Of a stretch of 64,000 nucleotides of DNA, positions 18,277 through 27,128 are shown piece by piece. This DNA comes from Bacteroides sp. (lineage in GTDB: Bacteria; Bacteroidota; Bacteroidia; Bacteroidales; Bacteroidaceae). Made by a program: the position numbers and the translations under genes. Position 1 is the first letter of the stretch. Each line of letters opens with the position of its first letter. The DNA lies in contig JAFURM010000003.1 in the NCBI GenBank assembly GCA_017471925.1, positions 1 through 64,000 of the forward strand, written 5' to 3'. The notes below the pieces were generated by a model that saw only the letters and a list, made by a program, of their open reading frames with translations, made no database searches and had not been told where the DNA came from.

Positions 18277-19105
18277 GAGAGGCGGCGGCTTCACGCTCGG
18301 CCTTCTTTCGCTCGATAAAGGAAATCTTCAGTTTGCACTCCTCCATTTCCTTCTTTATCTCCGTGATGCCCGAGAGCAACAGGGAGAGTTCGCGCACTTG
18401 TGCGGCAGCTTCCTTGTCGGAAGCGGGGAGGGTAGCGGTGTGCGATTGCTCGCCCTGATAGGTCACCTTCAGGTTCTTCCCCTTGTTCAGGCAGATGAAG
18501 TCGATGACGTTTCCTTCTTCGCCCAGCTTGAACTCCGCTTTCTCGCTTTTTATCCCCAGGTTTTCGGATTCATAACACTCTTTGGCAGCCGGCGTTTCGG
18601 CAAATGTACCGTCAGGTGCCGTCACCTTCACGCCCGTATGGTGAATGTGTCTGTTGCCGCAATAGATGGTGGTCATGCTCATTTGTCCCGTCTCGTCGCA
18701 TTGGAAACGCAGGTAGGAGCGGTTGATGTTCTTCTCGATGACTTGTGAGGGCGAGAGGTAGAAGCCAATCTTCTGATACTCGGCATTCTTCTCCAGGACG
18801 AACTTTTTCTTCATCCCTTCCAGCTCCTGCTGCTTCCGTCCCAGCTCTTCGTTCAGGAAGGCCAGGCTTTTCTCTTGCTCCTTCAGATCCACCTCCTGCA
18901 TCAGGACGATGCCCTCGTGGCGGGTGTCGTAAGCCTTGGGATAGAGTATCTTGATGCTGTCAATGAGCGACTTGGCCTCGTTGTATGCACCATTCTCATA
19001 GGCCGTGCGGGCTTCCTGAAGCTTTAGGGCGGCTCTCTTTTCCACATCCTCGCAGGCGGAGAACACTCCGCACAGGGCCGTCAGTAGGATTATTCTCTTC
19101 ATCAT
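18266..19105 (-). CDS. Coiled-coil lipoprotein of unknown function
   Basis: A 279-residue protein with a lipobox (ALCGVFSAC, Cys about 18), then a TPR-like helical pair (KLQEARTAYENGAYNEAKSL) and a coiled coil (KEQEKSLAFLNEELGRKQQE). A central beta-rich part (about 120-230) follows, and a second helical stretch at the C-terminus. The pattern fits uncharacterised Bacteroidales envelope lipoproteins. A minus-strand TATTTTTG at 19134-19141 is a likely promoter element. No function can be assigned. Confidence 0.8.
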   Translation of the reverse strand: MMKRIILLTALCGVFSACEDVEKRAALKLQEARTAYENGAYNEAKSLIDSIKILYPKAYDTRHEGIVLMQEVDLKEQEKSLAFLNEELGRKQQELEGMKKKFVLEKNAEYQKIGFYLSPSQVIEKNINRSYLRFQCDETGQMSMTTIYCGNRHIHHTGVKVTAPDGTFAETPAAKECYESENLGIKSEKAEFKLGEEGNVIDFICLNKGKNLKVTYQGEQSHTATLPASDKEAAAQVRELSLLLSGITEIKKEMEECKLKISFIERKKAEREAAASPTN

Positions 19106-19229
19106 AAGGCAGTGTTCTTGATTAGTGATACGGCAAAAATAGGGATAATATTCATTTTTCGCAAGTTTGCGCTTTGTGAAGTTCTGGCTGATACTTCAAA
19201 TGATATTTTTCTATTTAACGAAATCTCCC

Positions 19230-19237
19230 TATCTTTG
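19230..19237 (+). promoter_or_regulatory. Bacteroides -7 element for the CCA-type nucleotidyltransferase gene
   Basis: TATCTTTG, 28 bases before the ATG at 19266. It lies inside a longer open frame that starts at 19167, and so argues for the shorter protein. Confidence 0.55.
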
Positions 19238-19265
19238 CTCCCCAAAAATAACGTTTTTTTTTCTT

Positions 19266-20756
19266 ATGATAGAGCTGACAACAGACGAACTGAAGCAACG
19301 TTTCAGTGCTGATATCTTCAAGCAGATTTCCGCAACGGCCGACGAACTGGGCATGGAGTGCTATGTCGTGGGCGGGTATGTGCGCGACATATTTCTGGAG
19401 CGTCCCTCCAAGGACATTGATGTGGTGGTGGTAGGTAGCGGCGTGGCAATGGCCGAGGCTCTGGCCAAGCGTCTGGGGCGCGGGGCGCATCTCTCGGTCT
19501 TCAAGAACTTCGGGACAGCCCAGCTCAAGTATCGGGGCACTGAGGTAGAGTTCGTGGGAGCACGTCGGGAGTCCTATACCCACGATTCCCGCAAGCCTAT
19601 CGTGGAAGACGGTACTCTGGAGGATGACCAGAACCGGCGCGACTTCACCATCAACGCGCTTGCCGTCTGCCTCAACCGGGCACGTTATGGAGAGCTGGTG
19701 GATCCTTTCGACGGAATGTATGATATGAAGGATAGGATTATCCGCACACCGCTTGACCCTGACGTCACCTTCAGCGACGACCCCTTGCGCATGATGCGCT
19801 GCATCCGTTTCGCCACCCAGCTGAACTTCTTTATCGATGAGGAGACTTTCGACTCCCTGTGCCGCAACAAGGAGCGCATCTCCATCATTTCCAAGGAGCG
19901 CATCATAGACGAACTGAACAAGATTATCCTTTCTCCCGTCCCCTCCCGTGGCTTTGTCGACCTTGAACGTTCGGGATTGCTATCCCTGATATTTCCCGAG
20001 CTTGCGGCCCTGCAAGGAGTGGAGGTCCGCAAGGGAAAGGCGCATAAAGACAATTTCTATCACACCCTGGAGGTGCTGGACAATGTGGCTCGTGCCACAG
20101 CCGACTGGAGCAAGGACAACACCACTTCGGTGCTGGAGCCGGTCTCCAAGGCCGAGCGTGTCCTGTGGATTCGTTGGGCGGCCCTGTTGCACGACATCGG
20201 CAAGCCGGCCACCAAGCGTTGGGAGCCTCTGGCCGGTTGGACTTTCCACAATCACAACTATGTGGGCGAGAAGATGATTCCCGATATTTTCCGCAACATG
20301 AAGCTGCCCTTGAACGAGAAGATGAAGTATGTGCAACGCTTAGTGGGCCTGCACATGCGCCCCATCGCGATAGCCGACGAAGAGGTCACCGATTCGGCCG
20401 TCCGTCGTCTGCTGTTCGAGGCCGGCTATGACATAGACGACCTCATGACCCTGTGTGAGGCCGATATCACCTCCAAGAACCATGAGCGCAAACAGCGTTT
20501 CCTGAACAACTTTGCCATGGTGCGCGAAAAGATGGAAGACCTTACGCATCGGGATGAATACCGCAATTTCCAGCCACCCATCAGCGGCAATGAAATCATG
20601 GAAATCTTCGGCCTCGCCCCCTGCATGGAGATAGGCCGCCTGAAGAACGTGGTCAAGAATGCCATTTGGGACGGCATCATCCCCAACGAGTATGACGCCG
20701 CCTATCGTCTTCTGCTGGAAGCGGCGGCCAAGTATGGGCTGAAGCCGGTGAAATAG
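19266..20756 (+). CDS. cca: CCA tRNA nucleotidyltransferase / poly(A) polymerase-like protein with HD domain
   Basis: A 496-residue class II nucleotidyltransferase. The head domain has GGYVRDIFLERPSKDIDVVV with the metal-binding Asp pair, then DFTINALAVC and DDPLRMMRCIRFATQL for template and RNA binding. An HD domain follows (ALLHDIGKPATKRW). It should add or repair the 3' CCA of tRNA; HD-bearing members can also have phosphohydrolase activity. The closely related poly(A) polymerase function cannot be excluded. ATG 19266 is chosen because of the promoter at 19230-19237. Confidence 0.92.
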   Translation: MIELTTDELKQRFSADIFKQISATADELGMECYVVGGYVRDIFLERPSKDIDVVVVGSGVAMAEALAKRLGRGAHLSVFKNFGTAQLKYRGTEVEFVGARRESYTHDSRKPIVEDGTLEDDQNRRDFTINALAVCLNRARYGELVDPFDGMYDMKDRIIRTPLDPDVTFSDDPLRMMRCIRFATQLNFFIDEETFDSLCRNKERISIISKERIIDELNKIILSPVPSRGFVDLERSGLLSLIFPELAALQGVEVRKGKAHKDNFYHTLEVLDNVARATADWSKDNTTSVLEPVSKAERVLWIRWAALLHDIGKPATKRWEPLAGWTFHNHNYVGEKMIPDIFRNMKLPLNEKMKYVQRLVGLHMRPIAIADEEVTDSAVRRLLFEAGYDIDDLMTLCEADITSKNHERKQRFLNNFAMVREKMEDLTHRDEYRNFQPPISGNEIMEIFGLAPCMEIGRLKNVVKNAIWDGIIPNEYDAAYRLLLEAAAKYGLKPVK

Positions 20757-21257
20757 TTGCGCGAAGTGCTTCTGTGCTTCAATGTCGCGAAATCCTTCCA
20801 TCTGCTGACTTTTTGCTTGCAATGCTGCTGTTGTGCTGACGCGGCCTTTTCTCCGTTTCGCTGAAATAGGAGGGGAAAGGGGCGTTTTCCGCCATCGGCC
20901 GATGTGTTTGCTGGCGTGTCTGCACGCATTTGCTGCCGCGTCTGCACGTATTTGGCGGCGCGTCTGCACGCATTTGCCGCTTCGTCCGCACACATTTGGC
21001 GCAAGAACTGCACGCATTTGCCGCAACCTTCCCGCGAAAAGTCCCGTTTTTCGGCTCGAAATCACTCCGAAAAGCCGACGAAAGAGCCTTTTCGACCCTG
21101 TTTTCCGCGTAGAATTTCTGTAAATATTTCGCTATCTCCCTGTGCATGATGGAGATGGCCGCTTTGCGTTTCGTTTTTTGCCACCGTGCGTCCCCTTGGC
21201 CGCAAACAGACGATTCTCAGCGATTAGGAAATACAAAGTGTCAAAATGACAAGAGCG
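20757..21257. other. Long intergenic region between cca and the B12 locus
   Basis: About 500 bases with no gene I can support. It carries the 22-bp tandem array at 20899-21030 and a short inverted pair TTTTCGG/CCGAAAA (about 21048-21073). Several minus-strand frames of 100 to 240 codons cross it, but they run through the tandem array and into the antisense of cca and show no family features. Confidence 0.6.
20899..21030. repeat. Intergenic tandem array, six units of exactly 22 bp
   Basis: Units begin at 20899, 20921, 20943, 20965, 20987 and 21009. The shared core is TGCACGCATTTGC; units 1 and 5 are more diverged. The period is not a multiple of three, so it is not a peptide repeat. It lies 143 bases past the cca stop. 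The function is unknown; see findings for the other arrays with the same period. Confidence 0.85.
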
Positions 21258-21289
21258 TTTGGGAGTCTCCAAAAGATTGCTTACCTTTG
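21258..21289 (+). promoter_or_regulatory. btuB: Consensus promoter of the B12 uptake operon
   Basis: TTTG at 21258-21261, 20 bases, then TACCTTTG at 21282-21289. Transcription would start near 21296, just ahead of the cobalamin riboswitch. Confidence 0.72.
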
Positions 21290-21296
21290 TCGCGGC

Positions 21297-21500
21297 TTTG
21301 TTCCTTACTTCCCCTTCGGGAAGCGGATGAAAAGGGAATCGGGTGAAAGTCCCGGACAGTCCCGCTGCTGTAAGCTCCCTCTGCCAGTCAGAGAAAAGAG
21401 TGTGGCCCATCGCTCGGAAGCCACTGCCTGCCCCTCAGGGCCAGGTGGGAAGGCCGGACACACGGAGTAAGTCAGAAGACCTGCAAGGCCGAGTCAAGAA
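21297..21500 (+). ncRNA. Cobalamin riboswitch
   Basis: Sequence landmarks of the class appear in order: GGGAATCGGGTGAAAGTCCC, then ACAGTCCCGCTGCTGTAA, CCACTG at 21421, GGGAAGGCCGG and the B12-box-like GTCAGAAGACCTGC near 21471-21484. The leader ends about 65 bases before btuB. A small hairpin TGCCTG/CAGGCA (21503-21525) lies between aptamer and start codon and may be part of the expression platform. Binding of adenosylcobalamin should lower expression of the btuB operon. Confidence 0.93.
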
Positions 21501-21564
21501 ATTGCCTGTTCGAGGAAAGCAGGCAGTGTAGCGAAGGAAAAGAAGAACAAACCAAGTTGTTTTT

Positions 21565-23583
21565 ATGTCCATAAGGATTGGGATGCGGAGATGCTGCATC
21601 GGAATGCTATGTTCGTTGGCGACCGTCCAACTCGCCGGGCAGGTGGTGACCGACACCATCGGCGACACCACTCATGCCATTGACGAAGTGCAGGTCACGG
21701 GGCGCAGGATGCCCCGCAGGCTGTCGGCCGCCGTGCCCGTGCAGGTCATCGGCAGCGAAGAGTTGAAGAGCCGCGGATTGCAGGGCGTGGCCGATGCCGT
21801 GCGCCGCATGGCCGGCACCACCGTGCGCGACTATGGCGGCATAGGCGGCCTGAAGACCGTCTCGGTGCGCAACCTGGGGGTGCAGCACACGGCCGTGAGC
21901 TATGACGGCATCACCCTGAGCAACACGCAGGCCGGACAGATAGACATCGGCCGCTTTTCGTTAGACAACGTGGCCTACCTCTCATTGGCCATCGGCCAGG
22001 CCGAAGACCTGCTGCAGACGGCACGCCACTACGCCTCGGCCGGCGTGTTGACCATCGAGACCGAGCGTCCCCGCTTCGAAGCCGGACGCCGCCATGCCGG
22101 ACGCGTGATGCTGAAGGGAGGCTCCTTCGGCAGCGTCAGCCCCTCCCTGCGCTGGTGGCAGCGGGCGGGAGAGCGCACCACCCTTTCGGCCGAAGCCACC
22201 TTCCAGCGGGCCGACGGCATCTACCCCTTCAGCCTGACCAACGGCAGCAGTGTGACCCGCGAGCGGCGCCACAACTCGGACATCACCTCCTGGCAGGGCG
22301 AGGCCAACCTCTATCACACCCTGAAGGGCGGAGGCGAGTGGACGGCCAAGGCATACTACTATTACTCCGAGCGCGGCCTGCCCGGCAGTGTCATCCTCTA
22401 TAACGCCATCACCGAGGAACGCCTGTGGGACGAGAACTTCTTTGCCCAGACAACCCTGCGCAAGCCCCTCTCCGAGGCGTGGCAGCTGCGGGCCTCTGCC
22501 AAGTACAACCACTCTTGGAATCGCTACGAAGACACCGACGTGAAGTATGACGGCGGCAGGCAGACCGACGTGCATCGGCAGGACGAATACTACCTCTCGG
22601 CCACCCTGCTCTGGAAACCGCTTCCACGCCTGACCCTCTCGCTGGCTCAGGACGGTGTGGCCAACGCCCTGCGCACCAACGTGAACGACAGCCCCAATCC
22701 CCTGCGCTTCACCTCGCTCACGGCCCTGAACGCCAACCTGAAGAGCGGGCCGCTGGATCTGACGGCCCACCTGACGGCCACCTACGTCACCGACGACGTG
22801 AAGGCAGGCTCTGCACCCGACGACCGCAAGCACCTCTCGCCCTCGCTATCCCTGGCCTGGCATCCCTGCCCGTCGCTGCCGCTCTACCTGCGGGCCATGT
22901 ACAAGAGCACCTTCCGCGTGCCCACCTTCAACGACCTCTACTACCGCCGCATGGGCAACGTCAACCTCCGCCCCGAAAAGGCGGGCGAGTATAACCTGGG
23001 CCTGACGTGGAGCCTGCCGCCAACCGACCTGCTGGACAACCTCACGCTGACCCTGGACGGATACTACAACCGCGTGACCGACAAGATAGTGGCCTTCCCC
23101 TCCACCTACATCTGGCGCATGGCCAACTTCGGCAAGGTGGACATCTGGGGCTTGGACGCCACGATGGCCGCCACCATCCCGTTAGGCAAGGCCTGGAGCC
23201 TCGGCCTGTCCGGCAACTACAGCTACCAAAAGGCCACGGACAAGACCGACCCCACAGCCAAGAACTATAACACGCAGCTGCCCTATACCCCCCTGCACAG
23301 CGGCAATGCCGCCCTCACCCTGGAGACCCCCTGGCTAAGGCTGGGCTACAGCGTGACAGCCGTGGGCCGCCGCTACAGCGCTGCCGGCGAAGAGCAGGAA
23401 TACCTCATGAGGGCCTACGACGAACACACGCTGACCCTCTCGCGCGAGTTCTCCCTGACGGGCACCTGCCGCCTGCGCCTGCAGGCCGACCTCGTGAACC
23501 TGACGGACGAACAGTATGACATCATCAAGTACTATCCCATGCCGGGCCGCTCGTGGCGACTCGCGGGAAGCATCACTTTTTGA
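21565..23583 (+). CDS. btuB: TonB-dependent vitamin B12 outer membrane receptor BtuB
   Basis: A 672-residue TonB-dependent receptor with a signal peptide (CCIGMLCSLATVQLAGQ) and a plug domain. The plug includes IDEVQVTGRRMPRR, a TonB-box-like region, and KTVSVRNLGVQHTAVSYDGI. A beta-barrel follows, ending in LAGSITF with a C-terminal aromatic residue. It imports cobalamins across the outer membrane with TonB-ExbBD energy. The cobalamin riboswitch upstream and the BtuG-like gene downstream fix the substrate class. The locus looks richer in G and C than its neighbours. Confidence 0.94.
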   Translation: MSIRIGMRRCCIGMLCSLATVQLAGQVVTDTIGDTTHAIDEVQVTGRRMPRRLSAAVPVQVIGSEELKSRGLQGVADAVRRMAGTTVRDYGGIGGLKTVSVRNLGVQHTAVSYDGITLSNTQAGQIDIGRFSLDNVAYLSLAIGQAEDLLQTARHYASAGVLTIETERPRFEAGRRHAGRVMLKGGSFGSVSPSLRWWQRAGERTTLSAEATFQRADGIYPFSLTNGSSVTRERRHNSDITSWQGEANLYHTLKGGGEWTAKAYYYYSERGLPGSVILYNAITEERLWDENFFAQTTLRKPLSEAWQLRASAKYNHSWNRYEDTDVKYDGGRQTDVHRQDEYYLSATLLWKPLPRLTLSLAQDGVANALRTNVNDSPNPLRFTSLTALNANLKSGPLDLTAHLTATYVTDDVKAGSAPDDRKHLSPSLSLAWHPCPSLPLYLRAMYKSTFRVPTFNDLYYRRMGNVNLRPEKAGEYNLGLTWSLPPTDLLDNLTLTLDGYYNRVTDKIVAFPSTYIWRMANFGKVDIWGLDATMAATIPLGKAWSLGLSGNYSYQKATDKTDPTAKNYNTQLPYTPLHSGNAALTLETPWLRLGYSVTAVGRRYSAAGEEQEYLMRAYDEHTLTLSREFSLTGTCRLRLQADLVNLTDEQYDIIKYYPMPGRSWRLAGSITF

Positions 23584-23621
23584 GAAAGTATGGAAATGGA
23601 TATAATATAATAAGGTGAACT

Positions 23622-24743
23622 ATGAAACTGAAGAAACTATTGGGCCGCATGGCCTGTATTGTGGCCCTGGCCGCAACATGCACCGCTTGCGGTGACGACA
23701 ACGATGCCGTGAACTGGAATGAAGGAGCAGCCGTGGAGCTGCCCCGCGAACGCATCTTCATCCTCAATCAGGGAAACTGGAACAGCAACGACGCCACGCT
23801 GACCTTCTATGACCCGCAGGCTACGGGCACCGTGGACAAGGTTGTCGGCGACATCTACCTGGCGCAGAATGGCAAGAAGCTGGGCGATACGGGCCAGGCC
23901 ATGATCGCCTATCGGGACGACCTCTACATCGTTGTCTCCGGCTCCAAGTACATCGCCCGCCTGAACGGCGCAGGTGTAGAGCAGTGCCGCTATGCCTTCA
24001 CCGCCGAGCAGGGCGACCCCCGCTACCTGGCGGCCGAAGACGGCAAGATTTACGTCTCCCTGTGGAGCGGCGTGGTGATGAGGCTCGATGCCGAAACCCT
24101 GCAGCCCGAAGCCACCGTGGCCGTAGGCTCCAATCCCGAAACCCTCGTCATTGAGGACGACAAGCTCTACTGCGTCAACTGCAGCTACTACACCACCGTG
24201 GGCAACACCGTCTCTGTCATTGACCTTGCTACCTTCAAGGTTGCACAGACCCTCACCATCTTCGAGAACCCCCAGCGCATCGTGGAGTGCAACGACCGTC
24301 TCTTCGTTCAGGGCTACGGCAGCACCGACTACCTGAACTACACCTATCCCGTGGCGATGCTCACCCCCACCGTCTCCTCGGGCGCGGCCTATCAGGAGAT
24401 TGGGCAGGCCACCCACATGGCCGCCTATGGCAACACCCTCTACCTGGCCTACAGCTACACCGACTGGACCACCTACGTCACCACCAACACCTTCTGGTCC
24501 TACAACACGGCCACAGGGAAACGCTCCGACGTCTCCTTCCTGAAGAACGCGCCGGAGGAACTCTCCTCGGCCTCCATCTACATGCTGGAGGTAAATCCCG
24601 AGAACGGTGACATCTACGTGGGCATTGCCTACTACTCCACCTCGGGCAAGGGCGATGTCTATCGCTTCAGCAGCGACGGCACCTTCATCGAATCCTTCGA
24701 AACGGGCGGACAAGGACCGGTGGACATGGTCTTCCTGGATTGA
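23622..24743 (+). CDS. btuG: BtuG-like surface B12-binding lipoprotein (YncE/DUF5074 beta-propeller)
   Basis: A 373-residue lipoprotein. The lipobox gives Cys23, followed by GDDND, an acidic run that fits the Bacteroidetes signal for export to the cell surface. The body is made of repeated four-strand blades (for example GQAMIAYRDDLYIVVSGSKY and GSNPETLVIEDDKLYCVN), like YncE/DUF5074 seven-blade propellers. In B. thetaiotaomicron BtuG binds cobalamin very tightly and sits on BtuB. Position 38 bases after btuB under the same riboswitch supports the same role here. Confidence 0.85.
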   Translation: MKLKKLLGRMACIVALAATCTACGDDNDAVNWNEGAAVELPRERIFILNQGNWNSNDATLTFYDPQATGTVDKVVGDIYLAQNGKKLGDTGQAMIAYRDDLYIVVSGSKYIARLNGAGVEQCRYAFTAEQGDPRYLAAEDGKIYVSLWSGVVMRLDAETLQPEATVAVGSNPETLVIEDDKLYCVNCSYYTTVGNTVSVIDLATFKVAQTLTIFENPQRIVECNDRLFVQGYGSTDYLNYTYPVAMLTPTVSSGAAYQEIGQATHMAAYGNTLYLAYSYTDWTTYVTTNTFWSYNTATGKRSDVSFLKNAPEELSSASIYMLEVNPENGDIYVGIAYYSTSGKGDVYRFSSDGTFIESFETGGQGPVDMVFLD

Positions 24744-24781
24744 TTTATGGTATAACCTCATTCAATCAAAAACATAATCCG

Positions 24782-24967
24782 ATGTCAATGATGGAACTTC
24801 CCCAAGACCCGATGATGCTCTACAGCTTCATCAACCTGAAACTCCGTGACTACTATCCCTCATTAGAGGCACTCTGTGCCGACCTCGGCGTGGCGCAGGA
24901 AGAAATCGTTCAAAAACTGAAGTCCGTAGGCTTTGAATACAATGCTGAGCAGAACCGCTTCTGGTGA
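24782..24967 (+). CDS. Small DUF4250-type protein
   Basis: A 61-residue soluble protein beginning MSMMELPQDPMMLYSFINLK and ending YNAEQNRFW. This matches the DUF4250 family, short proteins with an HTH-like helical core (LCADLGVAQEEIVQKLKSVG). Starts at 24788 or 24791 are possible. It lies 38 bases after the btuG stop on the same strand with no terminator seen between, so it may be read from the B12 promoter. The family has no known role. Confidence 0.78.
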   Translation: MSMMELPQDPMMLYSFINLKLRDYYPSLEALCADLGVAQEEIVQKLKSVGFEYNAEQNRFW

Positions 24968-24981
24968 AGCGGTTCGCATGT

Positions 24982-26346
24982 TCAGATGTTGCTGATGCCG
25001 TCCAGGTTCTTCTGAATGTCGGCATCCGTCAGTTCATAATTCACTAAGTCGCCCGACAGGTACTTGTCGTATGACGCCATATCGATAAGTCCGTGGCCGG
25101 AGAGGTTGAAGAGAATGACCTTCTGCTCGCCGCTCTCCTTGCACTTCAGAGCCTCGCGTATGGTGGCTGCGATGGCGTGACACGACTCCGGTGCCGGAAT
25201 GATGCCCTCTGCACGGGCAAAGAGTACACCCGCATCGAACGTCTCCAACTGGGGAATGTCCACAGCCTCCATCAGGCCATCCTTCAACAGTTGGGAGACG
25301 ATGACACCCGCACCGTGGTAGCGCAGGCCGCCCGCATGGATGTTGGCGGGGGCGAAATTGTGGCCCAGGGTGAACATGGGCAGCAAAGGCGTATAGCCCG
25401 CCTCGTCACCGAAGTCATACTGGAACTTGCCGCGTGTCAGCTTGGGACAGGAGGCCGGCTCGGCCGCGATGAAGCGCGTCTGCTTGCCTTCCAGGATGTT
25501 GTGGCGCATGAAGGGGAAAGCGATGCCGCCGAAGTTGGAACCGCCTCCGAAGCAGGCTATCACCATGTCGGGATATTCTCCCGCCATCTCCATCTGCTTC
25601 TCCGCTTCCAGTCCGATGACCGTCTGGTGAAGCGTCACGTGGCTCAGCACGGAGCCTAACGTATATTTACAGTTGGGCGTGGTGCGGGCCAGCTCGATGG
25701 CTTCCGAAATGGCAGTGCCCAGCGAGCCTTGATGGTTGGGATGTGCGGTCAGGATGTCCTTGCCGGCACGGGTGGACATGGAGGGAGAGGGAGTCACCTG
25801 TGCTCCATACGTCTGCATGATGCTGCGGCGGTAGGGCTTCTGTTCATAACTGATTTTCACCTGATAGACAGCCGCTTCCAGGCCATACAGCTTGGCGGCA
25901 TAGGAGAGGGAGGCACCCCACTGTCCGGCACCGGTCTCCGTAGTGACGTTGGTCACGCCCTCCTGCTTGCAGTAGTAAGCCTGCGGAATGGCCGAGTTCA
26001 GCTTGTGCGACCCCATGGGGCTGACACTCTCGTTCTTGAAGTAGATGTGGGCCGGCGTGCCCAGTGCTTTCTCCAGTCCGTAGGCACGCACCAACGGCGT
26101 GGTGCGCCAGTAGCGATACATGTCGCGCACCTCTTCGGGTATTTCAATCCAGGTGTCGGTCTGGTTCAGCTCCTGTCGGCACAGCTCTTCGGCAAAGATG
26201 GGATAGAGGTCTTCGGGCTTCAGAGGTTGCTTGGTGGCCGGGTTCAGCGGTGGCATGGGTTTGTTCGCCATGTCGGCCTGTATGTTGTACCAATAATGGG
26301 GAATCTCTTCTTCGGATAGGATGAATCTTTTTCTCTTGTTGTCCAT
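24982..26346 (-). CDS. trpB: TrpB2-type tryptophan synthase beta chain-like protein
   Basis: A 454-residue PLP enzyme of the longer TrpB2 class. The PLP lysine is Lys115 in MGSHKLNSA, and the phosphate-binding loop is CFGGGSNFGG. Other matched blocks are TTETGAGQWGASLSYAA and IIPAPESCHAIAA. It converts indole and serine to tryptophan; TrpB2 proteins often act without TrpA and may recycle free indole or use serine-related substrates. No other trp genes are adjacent. A minus-strand TACTTTTG at 26377-26384 is a likely promoter element. It converges on the DUF4250 gene. Confidence 0.92.
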   Translation of the reverse strand: MDNKRKRFILSEEEIPHYWYNIQADMANKPMPPLNPATKQPLKPEDLYPIFAEELCRQELNQTDTWIEIPEEVRDMYRYWRTTPLVRAYGLEKALGTPAHIYFKNESVSPMGSHKLNSAIPQAYYCKQEGVTNVTTETGAGQWGASLSYAAKLYGLEAAVYQVKISYEQKPYRRSIMQTYGAQVTPSPSMSTRAGKDILTAHPNHQGSLGTAISEAIELARTTPNCKYTLGSVLSHVTLHQTVIGLEAEKQMEMAGEYPDMVIACFGGGSNFGGIAFPFMRHNILEGKQTRFIAAEPASCPKLTRGKFQYDFGDEAGYTPLLPMFTLGHNFAPANIHAGGLRYHGAGVIVSQLLKDGLMEAVDIPQLETFDAGVLFARAEGIIPAPESCHAIAATIREALKCKESGEQKVILFNLSGHGLIDMASYDKYLSGDLVNYELTDADIQKNLDGISNI

Positions 26347-26465
26347 GATGTTTTAAGAATTAAATGTTTCAGCGCCCAAAAGTAAACAATATTTTTGTAA
26401 CAACAGCATTTATCCACGTATATTTGACAAATAAGATTAAAATGTAAGGTGAAACCTGCGTATGC

Positions 26466-26714
26466 TCACCCTTTACTTCGGAAACTTCGGACCAGTTTCC
26501 ATCCCGTCATCACACCGTCGTAGGCCGTTGCCACCCGGTTCAGGAGGCGCATCATCCCCTCCAGTCTGCTGCTTGGGGGAGCCAGGGGCTGCATCAGTTC
26601 TTCTCCCAGCCGTTGCACGACGCTTCGTTGCCGGCGGATGTCGGCCAGCACTTCTTGCTTTCTGCGGGTCACGTTGCTCAGAGAGTCGGGTAGGAGGGGA
26701 GTCTTCGCTTTCAT
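26466..26714 (-). CDS. Small basic protein, third gene of YtxH/holin-like operon
   Basis: An 82-residue protein rich in Arg and Lys (NVTRRKQEVLADIRRQRSVV) with a helical middle and an ending TGWKLVRSFRSKG. It overlaps the holin-like gene by four bases. Genes in this place of Bacteroidales YtxH operons are usually annotated as hypothetical. The role is not known; a peripheral partner of the membrane protein is possible. Confidence 0.68.
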   Translation of the reverse strand: MKAKTPLLPDSLSNVTRRKQEVLADIRRQRSVVQRLGEELMQPLAPPSSRLEGMMRLLNRVATAYDGVMTGWKLVRSFRSKG

Positions 26715-27082
26715 GCTTGTGGAGAGTCTTCAGTGTCGGTAAACAGGGAACTGATGAATTTCACGGTGGGGTTGATGACGAGCGGCCGCCTGAAGAGGTA
26801 GAGCAGGCCGATGAGCAGCAGGTTCAGTGCGGCGATGAGGGCGAAGCTTGCCATGAGCCCGCCCAAAGTCTCTTCCAACAGGAAGGCCAGCGTCAGCGAC
26901 AGGTAGAAGAGGACAACCATGCCGAGGATGACTCCCGCCAATACCAGGATGAGACCGGAAAGCAGCATGCTGATCTTTTCCGTCAACTCCAACAGCGCGT
27001 ACCTCTTCTGTAGCTTGAGGTAAACCTTGCACTCGCTGAATAGCTGTCGGAGGGTATCTATGCTGTTGTCATCGGCAAACAT
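26711..27082 (-). CDS. Phage holin family-like (PF07332 type) membrane protein
   Basis: A 123-residue protein with a charged N-terminal helix (FSECKVYLKLQKRYALLELT), two hydrophobic segments (about 45-70 and 80-105) and a charged tail. This is the pattern of the Actinobacterial/Bacteroidete 'putative holin superfamily III' proteins, which are chromosomal envelope proteins and not phage lysis genes. I chose ATG at 27082; a GTG at 27094 would add four residues. It is 46 bases downstream of the YtxH-like gene. Confidence 0.78.
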   Translation of the reverse strand: MFADDNSIDTLRQLFSECKVYLKLQKRYALLELTEKISMLLSGLILVLAGVILGMVVLFYLSLTLAFLLEETLGGLMASFALIAALNLLLIGLLYLFRRPLVINPTVKFISSLFTDTEDSPQA

Positions 27083-27128
27083 GGCTGTTCTCACTTCAGG
27101 GTTACACGACGCTCAACGCGCTGTCGCA

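Noticed and set aside
20899..21030. CRISPR array
   Set aside because: Repeats of 22 bases follow each other directly with no unique spacers, and no cas genes are present. The same holds for the arrays at 40524, 48409 and 48629.
20340..21065. 241-codon minus-strand frame with repeated RADAAANACR-like peptide
   Set aside because: It runs through the 22-bp array and into the antisense of cca. The 22-base period shifts frame at each unit, so the peptide repeat is not real.
26711..27082. Prophage remnant because of the holin-like protein
   Set aside because: The family is chromosomal in Bacteroidetes and sits in a YtxH operon; no other phage gene is near.
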